Part shown: one piece after another, positions 25,688-34,768 of the stretch | Layout: the number at the start of each line of letters is the position of its first letter | Position numbering within the stretch: position 1 is the first letter of the stretch | Notes under the pieces: model-generated | What the model saw: the letters and a program-made list of their open reading frames with translations, nothing else | The model's database searches: none | What the model was told of the DNA's origin: nothing | NCBI GenBank assembly: GCA_019115985.1 | Contig: DXCN01000048.1 | Location: 1 to 64,000 of the forward strand | DNA: 64,000 nt | Direction of reading: 5' to 3' | DNA from: Candidatus Rothia avicola | GTDB taxonomy: Bacteria; Actinomycetota; Actinomycetes; Actinomycetales; Micrococcaceae | Program-made: the position numbers and the translations under genes

Positions 25688-26919
25688 CCGGCCCAGAGGG
25701 CGGCGATACCGCTGAGGGACTTGTAGCCCAGGTAGATGGTCAGCAGCCAGGAGATCCAGCCGATCACAATAAGCCAGGCGGGGTAGCAGTAGCCGCCCAG
25801 CAGGGTTTTGGCGCGGAAGGTTGCCACGAAGAGAAGCACCGCAAAACCTACCGGCAGGATTAGGCCGTTGACGGCACCTGCCACGATGAGCAGGGTGGCG
25901 GGAGCCTTGCCTGCGATAACGAAGACTAGGGTCGAGACAAGGATGAATCCAATGGTCAGGGCGTTCTTGGCCGTCACCGAGGTTTTAGCAGTGGTCAGGA
26001 AGGATACTGAGGTAAAGGCAGCACCGATAACGGAGGAGATAGCTGCACCCCAGAGAATCAGGCCAAAAAGGCGTGTTCCGATCTCACCTGCTGCGATGCC
26101 GAAGGCCTGACCGGCGATGGACTTGTCAGTATCGAGGGCGACACCGGTAGCTACCACACCCAGAATCGCCAGAAAGAGAAGGAAGCGCATAAGTCCGGTG
26201 ATGATGATGCCGGTAACGGATGAGCGGGAGATGTCCTTGATGTACTCGGGGCCGTAGATACCGGCATCCAGCATACGGTGGGCGCCTGCATAGGTGATAT
26301 AACCGCCCACGGTGCCACCAACTAAGGTGGTGATGACAGTGAAGTTCACCTCGCTGGGAAGGACGGTGTTCTTGAGGGCCTCACCGACGGGTGGGTTAGA
26401 GACAAGAGTGACGTAGAGGGTTACCAGGATCATGAGGGCGCCCAGCACCACGACAATGCGGTCAAGGGCGATGCCAGCTCGCTTAGATAAAAAGACGCCG
26501 ATAGCCAAGGCGGCGGTGACGATACCACCGATGCTGGCATCTATGCCGAGCATCGCATTGAGGCCCAGACCGCCTCCGGCGACGTTGCCGACGTTGAAGA
26601 CAAAGCCTCCCAGGGCGACCAGAATGGCTAGGAAGATACCGAGGCCGGGAAGAACCGAGTTAGCCAGCTCCTGAGCTTTCATACCGGAGACACCTATGAC
26701 GCGCCAGACGTTGAGCTGCACGGCAATGTCAATGAGGATTGATAGCAGAATGGCGAAAGCGAAGGCTGCACCCATCTGGTAGGTGAACTGGCCGGTCTGG
26801 GTGATAAAGCCGGGGCCGATGGCGCTGGTGGCCATGAGAAAGAGGGAGCCGAGTAGGGCGGTGCGGCGCCCTTTAGCGGCCTGGTCTTTGGGGGTGATCA
26901 GGGCGTTTGTGTCTGCCAT
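25684..26919 (-). CDS. NRAMP family transporter, YcsG-like
   Basis: A 411-residue membrane protein with about 11 hydrophobic segments. SAIGPGFITQTGQFTYQ (~33) is the first-helix motif of NRAMP proteins, here without the DPGN sequence of manganese transporters. Later motifs are GNVAGGGLGLNAML (~107), GGYITYAGAHRM (~204) and TAKTSVTAKN (~312). YcsG-type members of the family sit in pxp operons of Bacillus and other bacteria and may import the organic substrate or a cation for the pathway. Transcribed from its own promoter region with the shared GntR operator (26994-27006). Substrate not determinable here; the altered motif argues against manganese. Confidence 0.85.
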   Translation of the reverse strand: MADTNALITPKDQAAKGRRTALLGSLFLMATSAIGPGFITQTGQFTYQMGAAFAFAILLSILIDIAVQLNVWRVIGVSGMKAQELANSVLPGLGIFLAILVALGGFVFNVGNVAGGGLGLNAMLGIDASIGGIVTAALAIGVFLSKRAGIALDRIVVVLGALMILVTLYVTLVSNPPVGEALKNTVLPSEVNFTVITTLVGGTVGGYITYAGAHRMLDAGIYGPEYIKDISRSSVTGIIITGLMRFLLFLAILGVVATGVALDTDKSIAGQAFGIAAGEIGTRLFGLILWGAAISSVIGAAFTSVSFLTTAKTSVTAKNALTIGFILVSTLVFVIAGKAPATLLIVAGAVNGLILPVGFAVLLFVATFRAKTLLGGYCYPAWLIVIGWISWLLTIYLGYKSLSGIAALWAG

Positions 26920-26993
26920 GTCTCTCCTTGAGGGGTAGGAGCACGCGACGAGGCCGTCATAGTGCGTGCTAGGTCATAGGCATAGATTACACA

Positions 26994-27006
26994 ATTGTTG
27001 AACAAT
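26994..27006 (-). promoter_or_regulatory. GntR (FCD) operator before the NRAMP gene
   Basis: ATTGTTGAACAAT, identical to 20334-20346 including one flanking base on each side. On the minus strand TTGCGA and TAATCT flank it with a 16-bp spacer, so the operator may lie between -35 and -10. About 120 bp of nothing recognisable follow before the terminator at 27134. Confidence 0.7.
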
Positions 27007-27133
27007 CGCAAGGGAAGCGGGGCTTGGACTCTTATATAGGGCCCGTTGGCTACTTACGACCGGGGTCGCTTTAGGCCTTTAAATCCACACACCACATGCA
27101 GCTTACTCCTACTCTTTGCTTCCTTTAATACGT

Positions 27134-27162
27134 AGCTACCCCGGCGCAAAACCGGGGTAGCT
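27134..27162 (-). terminator. Terminator of the large surface protein gene
   Basis: AGCTACCCCGG (27134-27144) pairs perfectly with CCGGGGTAGCT (27152-27162). It lies 27 bp after the stop of the minus-strand gene. Confidence 0.75.
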
Positions 27163-27188
27163 CACTGGGTAAGGACGGGAAGGGGTAG

Positions 27189-29792
27189 CTAGCGTGCCCT
27201 ACGCTGGCGCAGTGCCAAGACTCCTCCAGCCAGAGCCAGGGCACCACATGCTAGGACTCCCAGCACCGAAGCACCGGTCGAGGCCAGGGTTGCCCCGGAT
27301 AAAGTCTGCCCACCGGGGCCCCCGGTAGAGGGCTTGGGCGCCTGATCACCGGCAGCTTCTAACCGATTGTTAGTATCGACCTCATCACCGGTAAGAGAAC
27401 CAGTTACCGCCCCCTGCCTAGCGCTAGGAGTGCCAGAATCAGGTACCAAAGGGCTAGTAGAAGCAGGTGCTGAGGTCTGCTTATCACCGGGTGTAGGTGA
27501 GGCTACAGGTTCACCGTCTTCCTTGAGGCAGTCCTGGATAGCCTGACTGCCCACTACATAGGTAAGTTTCTGTGGGTCCGATGTAGTTTGCTGGCCGTCC
27601 TGAGTGGTCGCTGAATAGTAGACCTCAAGCTCATAGATACCAGGGGTACTGAATACCCAGTTTGCATGGGCATGGGTTGGGAAGCCCACCTCAAGGCTGT
27701 AGTCTCCAGATCCTGAATCTACTAGTAGGTTGGGGCTACCGAAGGCTGAGTCCTGGTAGATAGCGTAGCGGGCACCATCGGGAATAGAAAGCGGGTTCAG
27801 GTGCAGGCTAACCGGCCCATCAAACTGGGAGTAGTCTAGCTCCTGGGTATTCCAACCGGGCCAGATAAGGCCAGCCTGCTGGGTCTGGGGAAGGCCGTAG
27901 AACCTGCTCCCCGGTTCTCCCAAGAAATCATAGGCTGGATCAAGCAGGTGGCCAGACCGATGCTGCCGAGAGTTATCGCCCAGGGCCAGAACCACATCCT
28001 CTAAAGAACGATCGGTTGCCGCAGCATCAATCTGCCCCGTTTCATCCCGCAAGACCGCCCTTAAACGTTCGCCATCATAGCGACCCTTAAGGTCAATATG
28101 GCCATCTGTTAGTACAGGACGCCCCTCACGACTCTGGATAGAACAGCGGGACTGTTCACTGGTAGGGGTAGGGGAGGGGCTAGGTTGCAAGGTGGGCTGT
28201 GGGGCTTCTGGTTCTTGGGGGGTTTCCTGGGGGGACTGGGTAAGCTCAAAAGCCCCCTGTCCCTGATAGGATTGGTCGCCCCGGTAGTCCTCAGCCAAGG
28301 TGAGGCTGGCTGAACGGGCGTTCATATCGGGGTGGGGTATTACCTCCACTACAGCCTGTTCACCGTCATAAAAACCATCTTCGGGGTAGATGTGTTCGGC
28401 GACCCCATCCACAAAATGCCCCTCAAAGGTCGAACTGTAGTAGGGGCTATCAGCCCCCTTAAAGCCGCCGGCCAGGAAACCACGGAAGTGGGGGTCCTGG
28501 GCCTGAACCCGAACCCGCTTATACCCCTCCTCTTCAGCCGGCTCTATTGTGGCGGTGAAACCGCCGTTTGAGGGCGTATAAAGTTCACCGGTCATCTTGA
28601 TGTTATCTGGGTCTGGTTGCTCTTGGGGCCAAGCTCCCTCTGGTGCCGCTGAGTCGGTTTGCCCGCGCTCCCCTGGGGCGTAAGGCAGGGGCTGGGATAT
28701 CCAGCGAGCTCCCGTGTCCCCTTCGGGTGTAAAGACTGCCTGTAACTGACCAGGGGTGCTTCCTAGCAGTTCTAGCCAGGAGGCCCGGCCCTTACGCACA
28801 TCTAGGTCGGTGAGGAAGTAGCCGTTATTGTAAAGGGTTAGAGTCCCTTCAAGCTCCTCATTGGCGGCACTAAAATCAATCTGGGTTAGCTTATCGTCAC
28901 CGGACCACACCCCTTCCTCATAGGGACCTAGCGTGAGCGAATATTTCTCTGCTTCAACATCTCCCACTGGTGCCTGCCTGTAGCGGGTGAGGGTATCAAC
29001 CCCATCGGCCACACCGCTACCAGGGCGGGGGGACTGTCCACCAACCTGCCAAACCATAGTGGTTGGCTCAGACTGAATCACCTCCCCATCATGACCTCGG
29101 GCAACGGTGCGATACACCACCTCATAGCGCCCTGCCGTGCTGAAGGTGGTGGCATTATGGGTATGGTTTCCTGGGGTGAGAAGAGCGGAGTTAAGGCCCG
29201 GGGTCTTTGAACTCATCATGCGTTTTAAGGAAAGTGGACCCCAGCCACTGTGGTGGCGGAAAAGCTCAATTTCACCGGGGCCACGCACCTCCATAATGTC
29301 CAGAGCAAAAGTACCATCCCGGAATTTTTCAACGGGAATATCCAACTCCGCACCATAGCCAACCCAGGCAGGGTTATGGTTACCTTCAGGCAACATGGGG
29401 GCCAGGTAGAGACTATCGCCGACCTTACCCAAGAAGCTCTGCTGGGGGTCATCATCAACAACGAAGGTGTACTGGCTCTTACCTGACCACTCTGACCAGC
29501 CTTTACCGAGCCAAATAATACTTTCATCGGCCGCATAGGGGCCGTCTTTACCTGCCTGAGGTGGGGCTTCATTGCGGAGCACGAACCTGTCATCAATCCA
29601 GGCAGTTTTAGGAGCATCAATATGTGTTTGGGTAGTGACAATCTTGCCATCGTCGGGGCCGGCAAAGGCTACTGGCAGGGAGGGCCCGAGCAGGGAGGTG
29701 AGGGCCAAAGCTGAAAGGGTGAGGATCCGGAAGGGACGCCTGGTCAAGGATGAGCCTGATCGGGAAGAGGGAATGGGGGCCTGAACTTGCAT
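27189..29792 (-). CDS. LAXTG-anchored surface protein with choice-of-anchor M domains
   Basis: An 867-residue exported wall protein. Start ATG 29792 has AGAAAGG upstream; a longer reading to 29855 lacks support. The signal peptide LTLSALALTSLLGPSLPVAFA is at residues ~25-45 (given in part: ALALTSLLGPSLP). The first repeat-type domain (~50-270) has a degenerate PAWVGYGAE and HTHNATTFSTAGRYE; the last (~565-750) has the canonical LIWPGWNTQELDY and HAHANWVFSTPGIYELE. Pro/Ser/Thr linkers separate them. The C-terminus is a sortase signal, LASTG, a hydrophobic helix and RQRRAR. These domains are typical of proteins linked to the anchored-repeat ABC transporter in actinobacteria. The divergent partner at 29940 shares a Zur/Fur-like box, so zinc-dependent expression is likely. 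Confidence 0.82.
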   Translation of the reverse strand: MQVQAPIPSSRSGSSLTRRPFRILTLSALALTSLLGPSLPVAFAGPDDGKIVTTQTHIDAPKTAWIDDRFVLRNEAPPQAGKDGPYAADESIIWLGKGWSEWSGKSQYTFVVDDDPQQSFLGKVGDSLYLAPMLPEGNHNPAWVGYGAELDIPVEKFRDGTFALDIMEVRGPGEIELFRHHSGWGPLSLKRMMSSKTPGLNSALLTPGNHTHNATTFSTAGRYEVVYRTVARGHDGEVIQSEPTTMVWQVGGQSPRPGSGVADGVDTLTRYRQAPVGDVEAEKYSLTLGPYEEGVWSGDDKLTQIDFSAANEELEGTLTLYNNGYFLTDLDVRKGRASWLELLGSTPGQLQAVFTPEGDTGARWISQPLPYAPGERGQTDSAAPEGAWPQEQPDPDNIKMTGELYTPSNGGFTATIEPAEEEGYKRVRVQAQDPHFRGFLAGGFKGADSPYYSSTFEGHFVDGVAEHIYPEDGFYDGEQAVVEVIPHPDMNARSASLTLAEDYRGDQSYQGQGAFELTQSPQETPQEPEAPQPTLQPSPSPTPTSEQSRCSIQSREGRPVLTDGHIDLKGRYDGERLRAVLRDETGQIDAAATDRSLEDVVLALGDNSRQHRSGHLLDPAYDFLGEPGSRFYGLPQTQQAGLIWPGWNTQELDYSQFDGPVSLHLNPLSIPDGARYAIYQDSAFGSPNLLVDSGSGDYSLEVGFPTHAHANWVFSTPGIYELEVYYSATTQDGQQTTSDPQKLTYVVGSQAIQDCLKEDGEPVASPTPGDKQTSAPASTSPLVPDSGTPSARQGAVTGSLTGDEVDTNNRLEAAGDQAPKPSTGGPGGQTLSGATLASTGASVLGVLACGALALAGGVLALRQRRAR

Positions 29793-29864
29793 GAGGGCCT
29801 TTCTGGTAGAGATGTGTAGGGCTGGGCTCTTTGAGCCTGGAGAATCTAAACACAAGCCATTATT

Positions 29865-29883
29865 TGAGAATGATTATCATTAA
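29865..29883. promoter_or_regulatory. Zur/Fur-type box between divergent surface protein genes
   Basis: TGAGAATGATTATCATTAA contains the perfect palindrome AATGAT-T-ATCATT (29869-29881) and fits the TGAxAATGATTxTCA pattern of actinobacterial Zur boxes. It lies 73 bp from the left and 57 bp from the right start codon. A Fur-type regulator would be the alternative; the znuABC-like context favours zinc. Confidence 0.7.
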
Positions 29884-29939
29884 AGATATTCTATGGGAGG
29901 AAAAAAACCAAACACCCCATAGCCAGAAAGCACGCACCC

Positions 29940-32057
29940 ATGCAGTACCCCCGCACCCTCTCCCTTGCAGCCCTGTCCCTGGCCCTCCTGGCAGGCCCCC
30001 TAGCAACCTCCCCCGCAGTAGCCGACCAGGAAGCTCCTACTGCACCCCAGGCAGCTCCCGCCGCAGACCGAGAAACCCTAGCAAGCACCGTCCTAACCCG
30101 TGAACACACCGACGCCCTAGCCCTGTCTCTAGCCAGCGGACAGCTAGACCTCTTCACCTACGCCGACCTCCCCGGTGCCCCGCGCACCCGCCTGAACCCT
30201 GACCAGACAGTCTTCAACCTGCAAGACCGGGATGAAACTAGACTCAGCCTGCCTGCAGGGTTCGATTTTTTGGGTGCCGAAGGATCAACAATCTGGCTGG
30301 CGCCCCAGACCCAGGTAGCCGGTGTACTCTGGCCCGGCTGGAATACCGAGGACATCCGTCCTGGTGAGCTAGCTGGTGACCAACTAAGCCTAGAACTTGT
30401 AAAAACCAAGGCCCCCGAGGGCGGTGCGGTCGAGGTCTTCCAGTCCTCCCCCTTTGGCACCCAACGGGTCTTTAGCTCCCGCGAGAAGCTGCCCGCCCTG
30501 CAGCAGCCGGTGGGCTCCCACGTGCACGCAAACTGGGCTTTCACCGCCACTGGCACCTACGAGCTCACCTTCCGCGCCAGCGCTACCCGCACGGACGGTA
30601 CCCCTATCAGCGCCGAGCAGACCTACACCTTTGTGGTGGGGCAGCTCCCCACTGAACTGGGCGGCCCAACAGAAGAAGCCCCGCCCACCACTACTCCCTC
30701 CCCTGAATCACGGCCTGAAACACCGGTATCGCCTCTTCCCGAACCCATCCAACCACCCCTGGCAGAAAGTAGCGAAGCACCGGCCCCGGCTGGGCCTAAT
30801 ACCCCCACCCCGGCAGAAAGCACCCCCACGTCCACGTCCCTGCCAGAAGATACCCCCACACCCACGTCCCTGCCAGAAGATACCCCCACAACCACCCCCC
30901 TGAACCCGGAACCCACCCCAGGCAATAGCCAGCAGCAGGAGGCCCCGGCTGTAGGGAGCAAGAATCAGGTTAATCGGGCCCCCGCTACCCAAAAACCGAC
31001 CCAGCACAACTCGGCAGCAGGTAGCAAGGAGGGCAGCCACCCCCAGCAGTGCCTAGCGACCGAAGAAGTCGTGAAGTCCGCCGACCAAGTCCAGCAGGGG
31101 GAGGCAGGCACAGCAAACCGAGCGTCCGCACGCACCTTGGAGAAGCCAACCTTCACCATTCAAAAAGCCGTCAATACAGGCACCAGTAAGGCCACCAGCG
31201 GTCACTTTGATTTCGGGGCGGTCCTAAGCGGCGGTGGCCTCTCGGCCCAGGTCAAGGACGACCGCACCTCCCCCGCCATCTGGAAGCAGCCCGATGCCCT
31301 CACCTTTGTGCTGGGGGACAGTGCCAAGACCACCATGCCCGGCGGTATGGGCCATATTGCCCCGGCTGGTGCCGAGGTCTACCTAATTGGGGCAACCCAG
31401 CAGCCCACCGTTCCCTGGGTCGGCTGGAACACCCAGAACCCCGAACTTATTGCCCAGGCCTCCGGCCCAGCCACCCTCACCCTGACCGACCTGCAGGGCC
31501 CGGGTAAGCTATCGGTCTTCCTCTCCGGCAACTTTGGATCAGCTGGGACCACCGTCTTTAACGGGGTGGGCGACTCCTTCTCGGTTCCGCTCAATACCCA
31601 CCAGCACGCCAACTGGGTATTCACCGCCCCCGGCCTCTACTCCGCGACCCTCACCTGGTCTGTGCCGCTCAAGAGCGGCGGGCAGGTTTCGGCCAGCGGC
31701 ACCCTGAATTTTGAGGTAGGCGATGCAGCCCAGGCCAAGCAGCAGGACGCCGGTAGCGGCTCTAGCTCTAAGGCCCCCGCAGGTGGTGGGCAGGGCTCTG
31801 TCGATAGCGCCACCGGCCTGGTCACTCGACCCGACGGTTCCCAGGTACGCATTGTGGGCAAGACCGCCGATGGACGCGACTGCACCCTGAGCGAGGACGA
31901 ACTTGCCAAGGCCCAGCAGGCCTCAGCCCGGGGCAAGCTGGCCTACACCGGCACCTCATCGGCTGGCACCCTCGCCGTAGCCGGTGGCCTGGCCCTGCTG
32001 GCCGGGGCGGGCGTCCTGCTCTTTGTTCGTCGTTGCTCTGCCCGCCGTGCCGCGTAA
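29940..32057 (+). CDS. LAXTG-anchored surface protein with two choice-of-anchor M domains
   Basis: A 705-residue wall protein. A signal peptide covers residues 1-28 (LAALSLALLAGPLATSPAVA). Domain 1 (~40-230) has VLWPGWNTEDIRP and HVHANWAFTATGTYELTF. A Pro/Ser/Thr-rich linker (~240-330) includes two copies of a 10-residue unit TSLPEDTPTP. Domain 2 (~410-590) has VPWVGWNTQNPEL and HQHANWVFTAPGLYSATL. The C-terminus shows LAYTG, a hydrophobic helix and RRCSARRAA: a class E sortase signal. No convincing ribosome site precedes ATG 29940. It overlaps the lipoprotein gene downstream by 11 bases, so both belong to one operon. The clustered His residues suggest metal binding, which is inference. Confidence 0.85.
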   Translation: MQYPRTLSLAALSLALLAGPLATSPAVADQEAPTAPQAAPAADRETLASTVLTREHTDALALSLASGQLDLFTYADLPGAPRTRLNPDQTVFNLQDRDETRLSLPAGFDFLGAEGSTIWLAPQTQVAGVLWPGWNTEDIRPGELAGDQLSLELVKTKAPEGGAVEVFQSSPFGTQRVFSSREKLPALQQPVGSHVHANWAFTATGTYELTFRASATRTDGTPISAEQTYTFVVGQLPTELGGPTEEAPPTTTPSPESRPETPVSPLPEPIQPPLAESSEAPAPAGPNTPTPAESTPTSTSLPEDTPTPTSLPEDTPTTTPLNPEPTPGNSQQQEAPAVGSKNQVNRAPATQKPTQHNSAAGSKEGSHPQQCLATEEVVKSADQVQQGEAGTANRASARTLEKPTFTIQKAVNTGTSKATSGHFDFGAVLSGGGLSAQVKDDRTSPAIWKQPDALTFVLGDSAKTTMPGGMGHIAPAGAEVYLIGATQQPTVPWVGWNTQNPELIAQASGPATLTLTDLQGPGKLSVFLSGNFGSAGTTVFNGVGDSFSVPLNTHQHANWVFTAPGLYSATLTWSVPLKSGGQVSASGTLNFEVGDAAQAKQQDAGSGSSSKAPAGGGQGSVDSATGLVTRPDGSQVRIVGKTADGRDCTLSEDELAKAQQASARGKLAYTGTSSAGTLAVAGGLALLAGAGVLLFVRRCSARRAA
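30834..30893 (+). repeat. Two tandem 30-bp repeats in the linker
   Basis: The unit starting ACGTCCCTGCCAGAAGATAC is repeated once, at 30834-30863 and 30864-30893, with one or two differences, and encodes TSLPEDTPTP. It could change copy number by slippage and so lengthen the wall-spanning linker. Confidence 0.8.
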
Positions 32058-33627
32058 CCAACTACCCCGTTGCGTCCCGCTCCTGCTGACCGCCCTGCTG
32101 GCCCTTACCGGCTGTGGCGGTACAGGGGAACGAGGCCAGGAGGGCCTGCAGGTGGTGGCCTCCACCCCCATTGTGGCCGACCTGGCCTCGGCCGTTGCCG
32201 GGGACAGGGCCCAGGTGAGCTCACTGGTCCCGTCCGGGGTTGACCCCCACACCTACGAGCCCTCCCTGCGCGATATTCGCGACGTAGCCTACGCCGATGT
32301 AGCCTTCACCAACGGCCTGCTGTTGGAGCAGCAGAAGCTAGTGCGCACGGTTGATGCAAACCTGCCCGAGGGGGCGCTTTCGGTGGCGGTTGCCGAAGAG
32401 ATTGAGAGCTACGGGGGTAGCCTGATTCCGATTGTTGAGGATGCCTCCCTCGACTCCATCTGGCTGGGCCTGCGCACCTCTGGCGTCCCGCGCGATGCCG
32501 ACCTGGGCCGCGACGCCTCGGTCACCTTCAGGGCAACTGCCGCCAGCGGGCCGGGCCAGCTCGCTGCCTTTATCACCGGCACCTTCGGGTCGGTTGAGAA
32601 GGTAGCGGACTCCGGTGCGGACGGCGGCACGCATGCGGAAAACCTGGGGGAAACCTCCCTGCCCCTTCAGGCCCATACCCATCTTTCATGGGCATATACC
32701 CAACCGGGTATATACTCTCTGGAGCTTGAAGCTCAAGCTCGCAGTGCTGACGGTGCGGCCCTGGACGGCCTGACCGACGTCCGCCCAACCACCGTGCACT
32801 TTGCCGTCGGCGTCTCCCCCGACGACCAGGCGCGCGCCCTACAGGAGGCCACCGGCCAGCCCGTCACCGTCCTCGATGCCGGGCATGCCGACCTCACCGC
32901 CCAGCTGGACACCGGCCACCTGGTGATTCGCACCGACTCCGACGGGCAGGTCACCGAATACGACCCCGCTACCACCGTCATTGCGGTACCCTCCCGCACC
33001 TTGCAAGAACTCCCCGCCGGGCCCCAGTACCGCTTCCTCGGTAAGCCCGGCGACCAGGTCTACCTGCTGGCCCAGGCGGTGCTGGGCAAGCACGTCCACG
33101 GCGAAATCGACCCCCATATCTGGCACTCGGTCCCCAACGCCATGGCCGCAGCCCAGCTCATACGCGACACCCTCACCGCCGCCGACCCCGCCGGGGCAGC
33201 CACCTACCGGGCCAACACCGAAGCCCTGCTCACCGAACTGGCAGACACCGACCGGGAACTCCACCGCATCTACGGCCAGCTCCCCGATGCCGCCAAGAAC
33301 CTGGTCACCACCCACGACGGCTACCGCTACCTGGCCGCAACCTACGGGCTCACCGTCGCCGGCTACGTCTCCCCCGGCGCGGGCGTAGAACCCAGCATCC
33401 AGCAGCGCGAGCGCCTGCGCCGCACCATCGACGACCTGGCCGTGCCCGCCCTCTACACCGAGCGCGGGTCGATGAACAGGACGCCGGTGCTCCAGCAGGT
33501 AGGCAAGGAGGCCGGGGTGCGGGTCTGTGAACTCTATTCCGACTCCCTCGATGCAGATGCCCCCAGCTACTCCCAGATGATGCTGGCCAATGCGCAGGCC
33601 ATTATCGACTGTTCCACTGCCAGATAA
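32047..33627 (+). CDS. Substrate-binding lipoprotein of anchored-repeat ABC transporter, with inserted surface domain
   Basis: A 526-residue lipoprotein of the ZnuA/TroA cluster A-1 type. Start GTG 32047 gives a short signal with the lipobox LTGC at residues 20-23; the longer reading from 31984 lies inside the previous gene. The N-half (LQVVASTPIVADLASAVAG, SGVDPHTYEPS with the first His) is normal up to residue ~115. An inserted choice-of-anchor M-type domain follows (~120-345; SIWLGLRTSG, HTHLSWAYTQPGIYSLEL), with degenerate PGWNT and HANW motifs. The binding protein then resumes with KHVHGEIDPHIWHSV, VTTHDGYRYLAATYG and ALYTERGSMNRTP. This arrangement matches the family described as anchored-repeat ABC substrate-binding proteins. 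Zinc or manganese is the expected ligand; the Zur-type box favours zinc. Confidence 0.87.
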   Translation: MPRNQLPRCVPLLLTALLALTGCGGTGERGQEGLQVVASTPIVADLASAVAGDRAQVSSLVPSGVDPHTYEPSLRDIRDVAYADVAFTNGLLLEQQKLVRTVDANLPEGALSVAVAEEIESYGGSLIPIVEDASLDSIWLGLRTSGVPRDADLGRDASVTFRATAASGPGQLAAFITGTFGSVEKVADSGADGGTHAENLGETSLPLQAHTHLSWAYTQPGIYSLELEAQARSADGAALDGLTDVRPTTVHFAVGVSPDDQARALQEATGQPVTVLDAGHADLTAQLDTGHLVIRTDSDGQVTEYDPATTVIAVPSRTLQELPAGPQYRFLGKPGDQVYLLAQAVLGKHVHGEIDPHIWHSVPNAMAAAQLIRDTLTAADPAGAATYRANTEALLTELADTDRELHRIYGQLPDAAKNLVTTHDGYRYLAATYGLTVAGYVSPGAGVEPSIQQRERLRRTIDDLAVPALYTERGSMNRTPVLQQVGKEAGVRVCELYSDSLDADAPSYSQMMLANAQAIIDCSTAR

Positions 33628-33663
33628 GGCCGAAGCATGATCAAAAAGAAAAAAGATATGTAG

Positions 33664-33708
33664 ATAGGCGCTAGAGGCTCACGCTCGCTGTGAGCCTCTA
33701 GCACCTAT
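33664..33708 (+). terminator. Perfect intercistronic hairpin in the zinc operon
   Basis: GCTAGAGGCTCAC (33670-33682) pairs with GTGAGCCTCTAGC (33690-33702), extended by ATAGG and CCTAT outside one mismatch. No T-run follows. It may reduce read-through or protect the upstream mRNA between the lipoprotein and the next gene. Confidence 0.6.
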
Positions 33709-33730
33709 TCCACCCAACCCAAGGATTTCC

Positions 33731-34768
33731 ATGAAAATCTCTCCCCGACTCACTACCGCCCTGGCCCTGGCAGCCCTGCTGGCGCCAGCATCCGCCCTGA
33801 CCCCCGCAGCCTACGCGGCCGAAGAGAACAAGAGCGCCGAAGAGCGCGCCCTGGAACAGACCCTCTCACCCGACGAGCCGATCGTCAGCGGCCAGCACGA
33901 GATTGCTGCCGGGCACGTTGATATGGGCCCGGCCTTTGTTGAGGGCTCCTGGGAACTCATGTTCCGCGACGATTCAACTGCCGAGCCGGTTTGGCGTGAC
34001 CCTGCCGACGTGGTGCTGCGCGGCGATGACACCGCCATGATGGCCGTACCCGATGACCCCCGCTACTCCTTTGTGCAGGCCTCCCCCGGGGAGCAGGTCT
34101 ACGTAATCCCGCAGACCGAGCTGGCCGGGGTGGTCTGGCCCGGCTGGAACACCCAGAACCCTCAGGTGGTGGAGCGCCTGGGCCGCGGCGTCACCTTCAC
34201 CCTTGAGGCGGTAGAGGGACCCGGCGAGTTCTCCCTGTACCTGGAAAACGGCACCTTCGGAGCACCGGAGGTGCTGTGGACCTCCGATGCCACCGACCCC
34301 CAGGACATCTTCGTTGAACCCAACGTTCACACCCACGCCAACTGGGTCTTCACCGCCCCCGGCGCCTACTACCTGACCGTGCGAGCCCACGCTGAGCTGG
34401 CCGACGGCACCGTCGTCAGCGACACCGCCCGCCTGCTCTTCGCCGTTGGCTCGACCGTGACCACCGAGCAGGTCTTTGCCGGGGCGGACGCCCTCGGTGC
34501 GGTTGACCCCGGCAGCACAGGGAGCGAGAGCCAGGGGGAAGACCAGGACGCGAGCGCCCCGGCAACCGAGGCGACCTCCACCGCGGCAGCTAGCGGCTCA
34601 AGCACCAGCAACAAAACAGAGAACAGCGACTCAACCCTGCAGGTTGGCCTCATGGCCGGTGGTGGCGCGCTACTTCTGGCCCTCATCGTCGGTGGTGTTC
34701 TCCTAGCCCGTCGCTCCGCCGCCGCTAAGGCTGAAGCCTTCGAGCAGTCCACCGGGGGCCGCGTATGA
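33731..34768 (+). CDS. Choice-of-anchor M domain surface protein, membrane-anchored
   Basis: A 345-residue exported protein. Signal peptide at residues 1-30 (LALAALLAPASALTPAAYA). The single repeat-type domain (~45-250) has VVWPGWNTQNPQ and HTHANWVFTAPGAYYLTV. An acidic and Ser/Thr linker (~255-300) leads to a transmembrane helix (~303-325) and a basic tail with no LPXTG/LAXTG motif, so it is probably held by the membrane helix. ATG 33731 follows AAGGATTTCC. It overlaps the ATPase gene by four bases (ATGA) and so is part of the transporter operon. It may hand metal from the wall proteins to the lipoprotein; this is inference. Confidence 0.83.
   Translation: MKISPRLTTALALAALLAPASALTPAAYAAEENKSAEERALEQTLSPDEPIVSGQHEIAAGHVDMGPAFVEGSWELMFRDDSTAEPVWRDPADVVLRGDDTAMMAVPDDPRYSFVQASPGEQVYVIPQTELAGVVWPGWNTQNPQVVERLGRGVTFTLEAVEGPGEFSLYLENGTFGAPEVLWTSDATDPQDIFVEPNVHTHANWVFTAPGAYYLTVRAHAELADGTVVSDTARLLFAVGSTVTTEQVFAGADALGAVDPGSTGSESQGEDQDASAPATEATSTAAASGSSTSNKTENSDSTLQVGLMAGGGALLLALIVGGVLLARRSAAAKAEAFEQSTGGRV

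Noticed and set aside
31984..32046. Longer start of the zinc lipoprotein
   Set aside because: It lies wholly inside the preceding gene and breaks the signal peptide; the lipobox fits GTG 32047.
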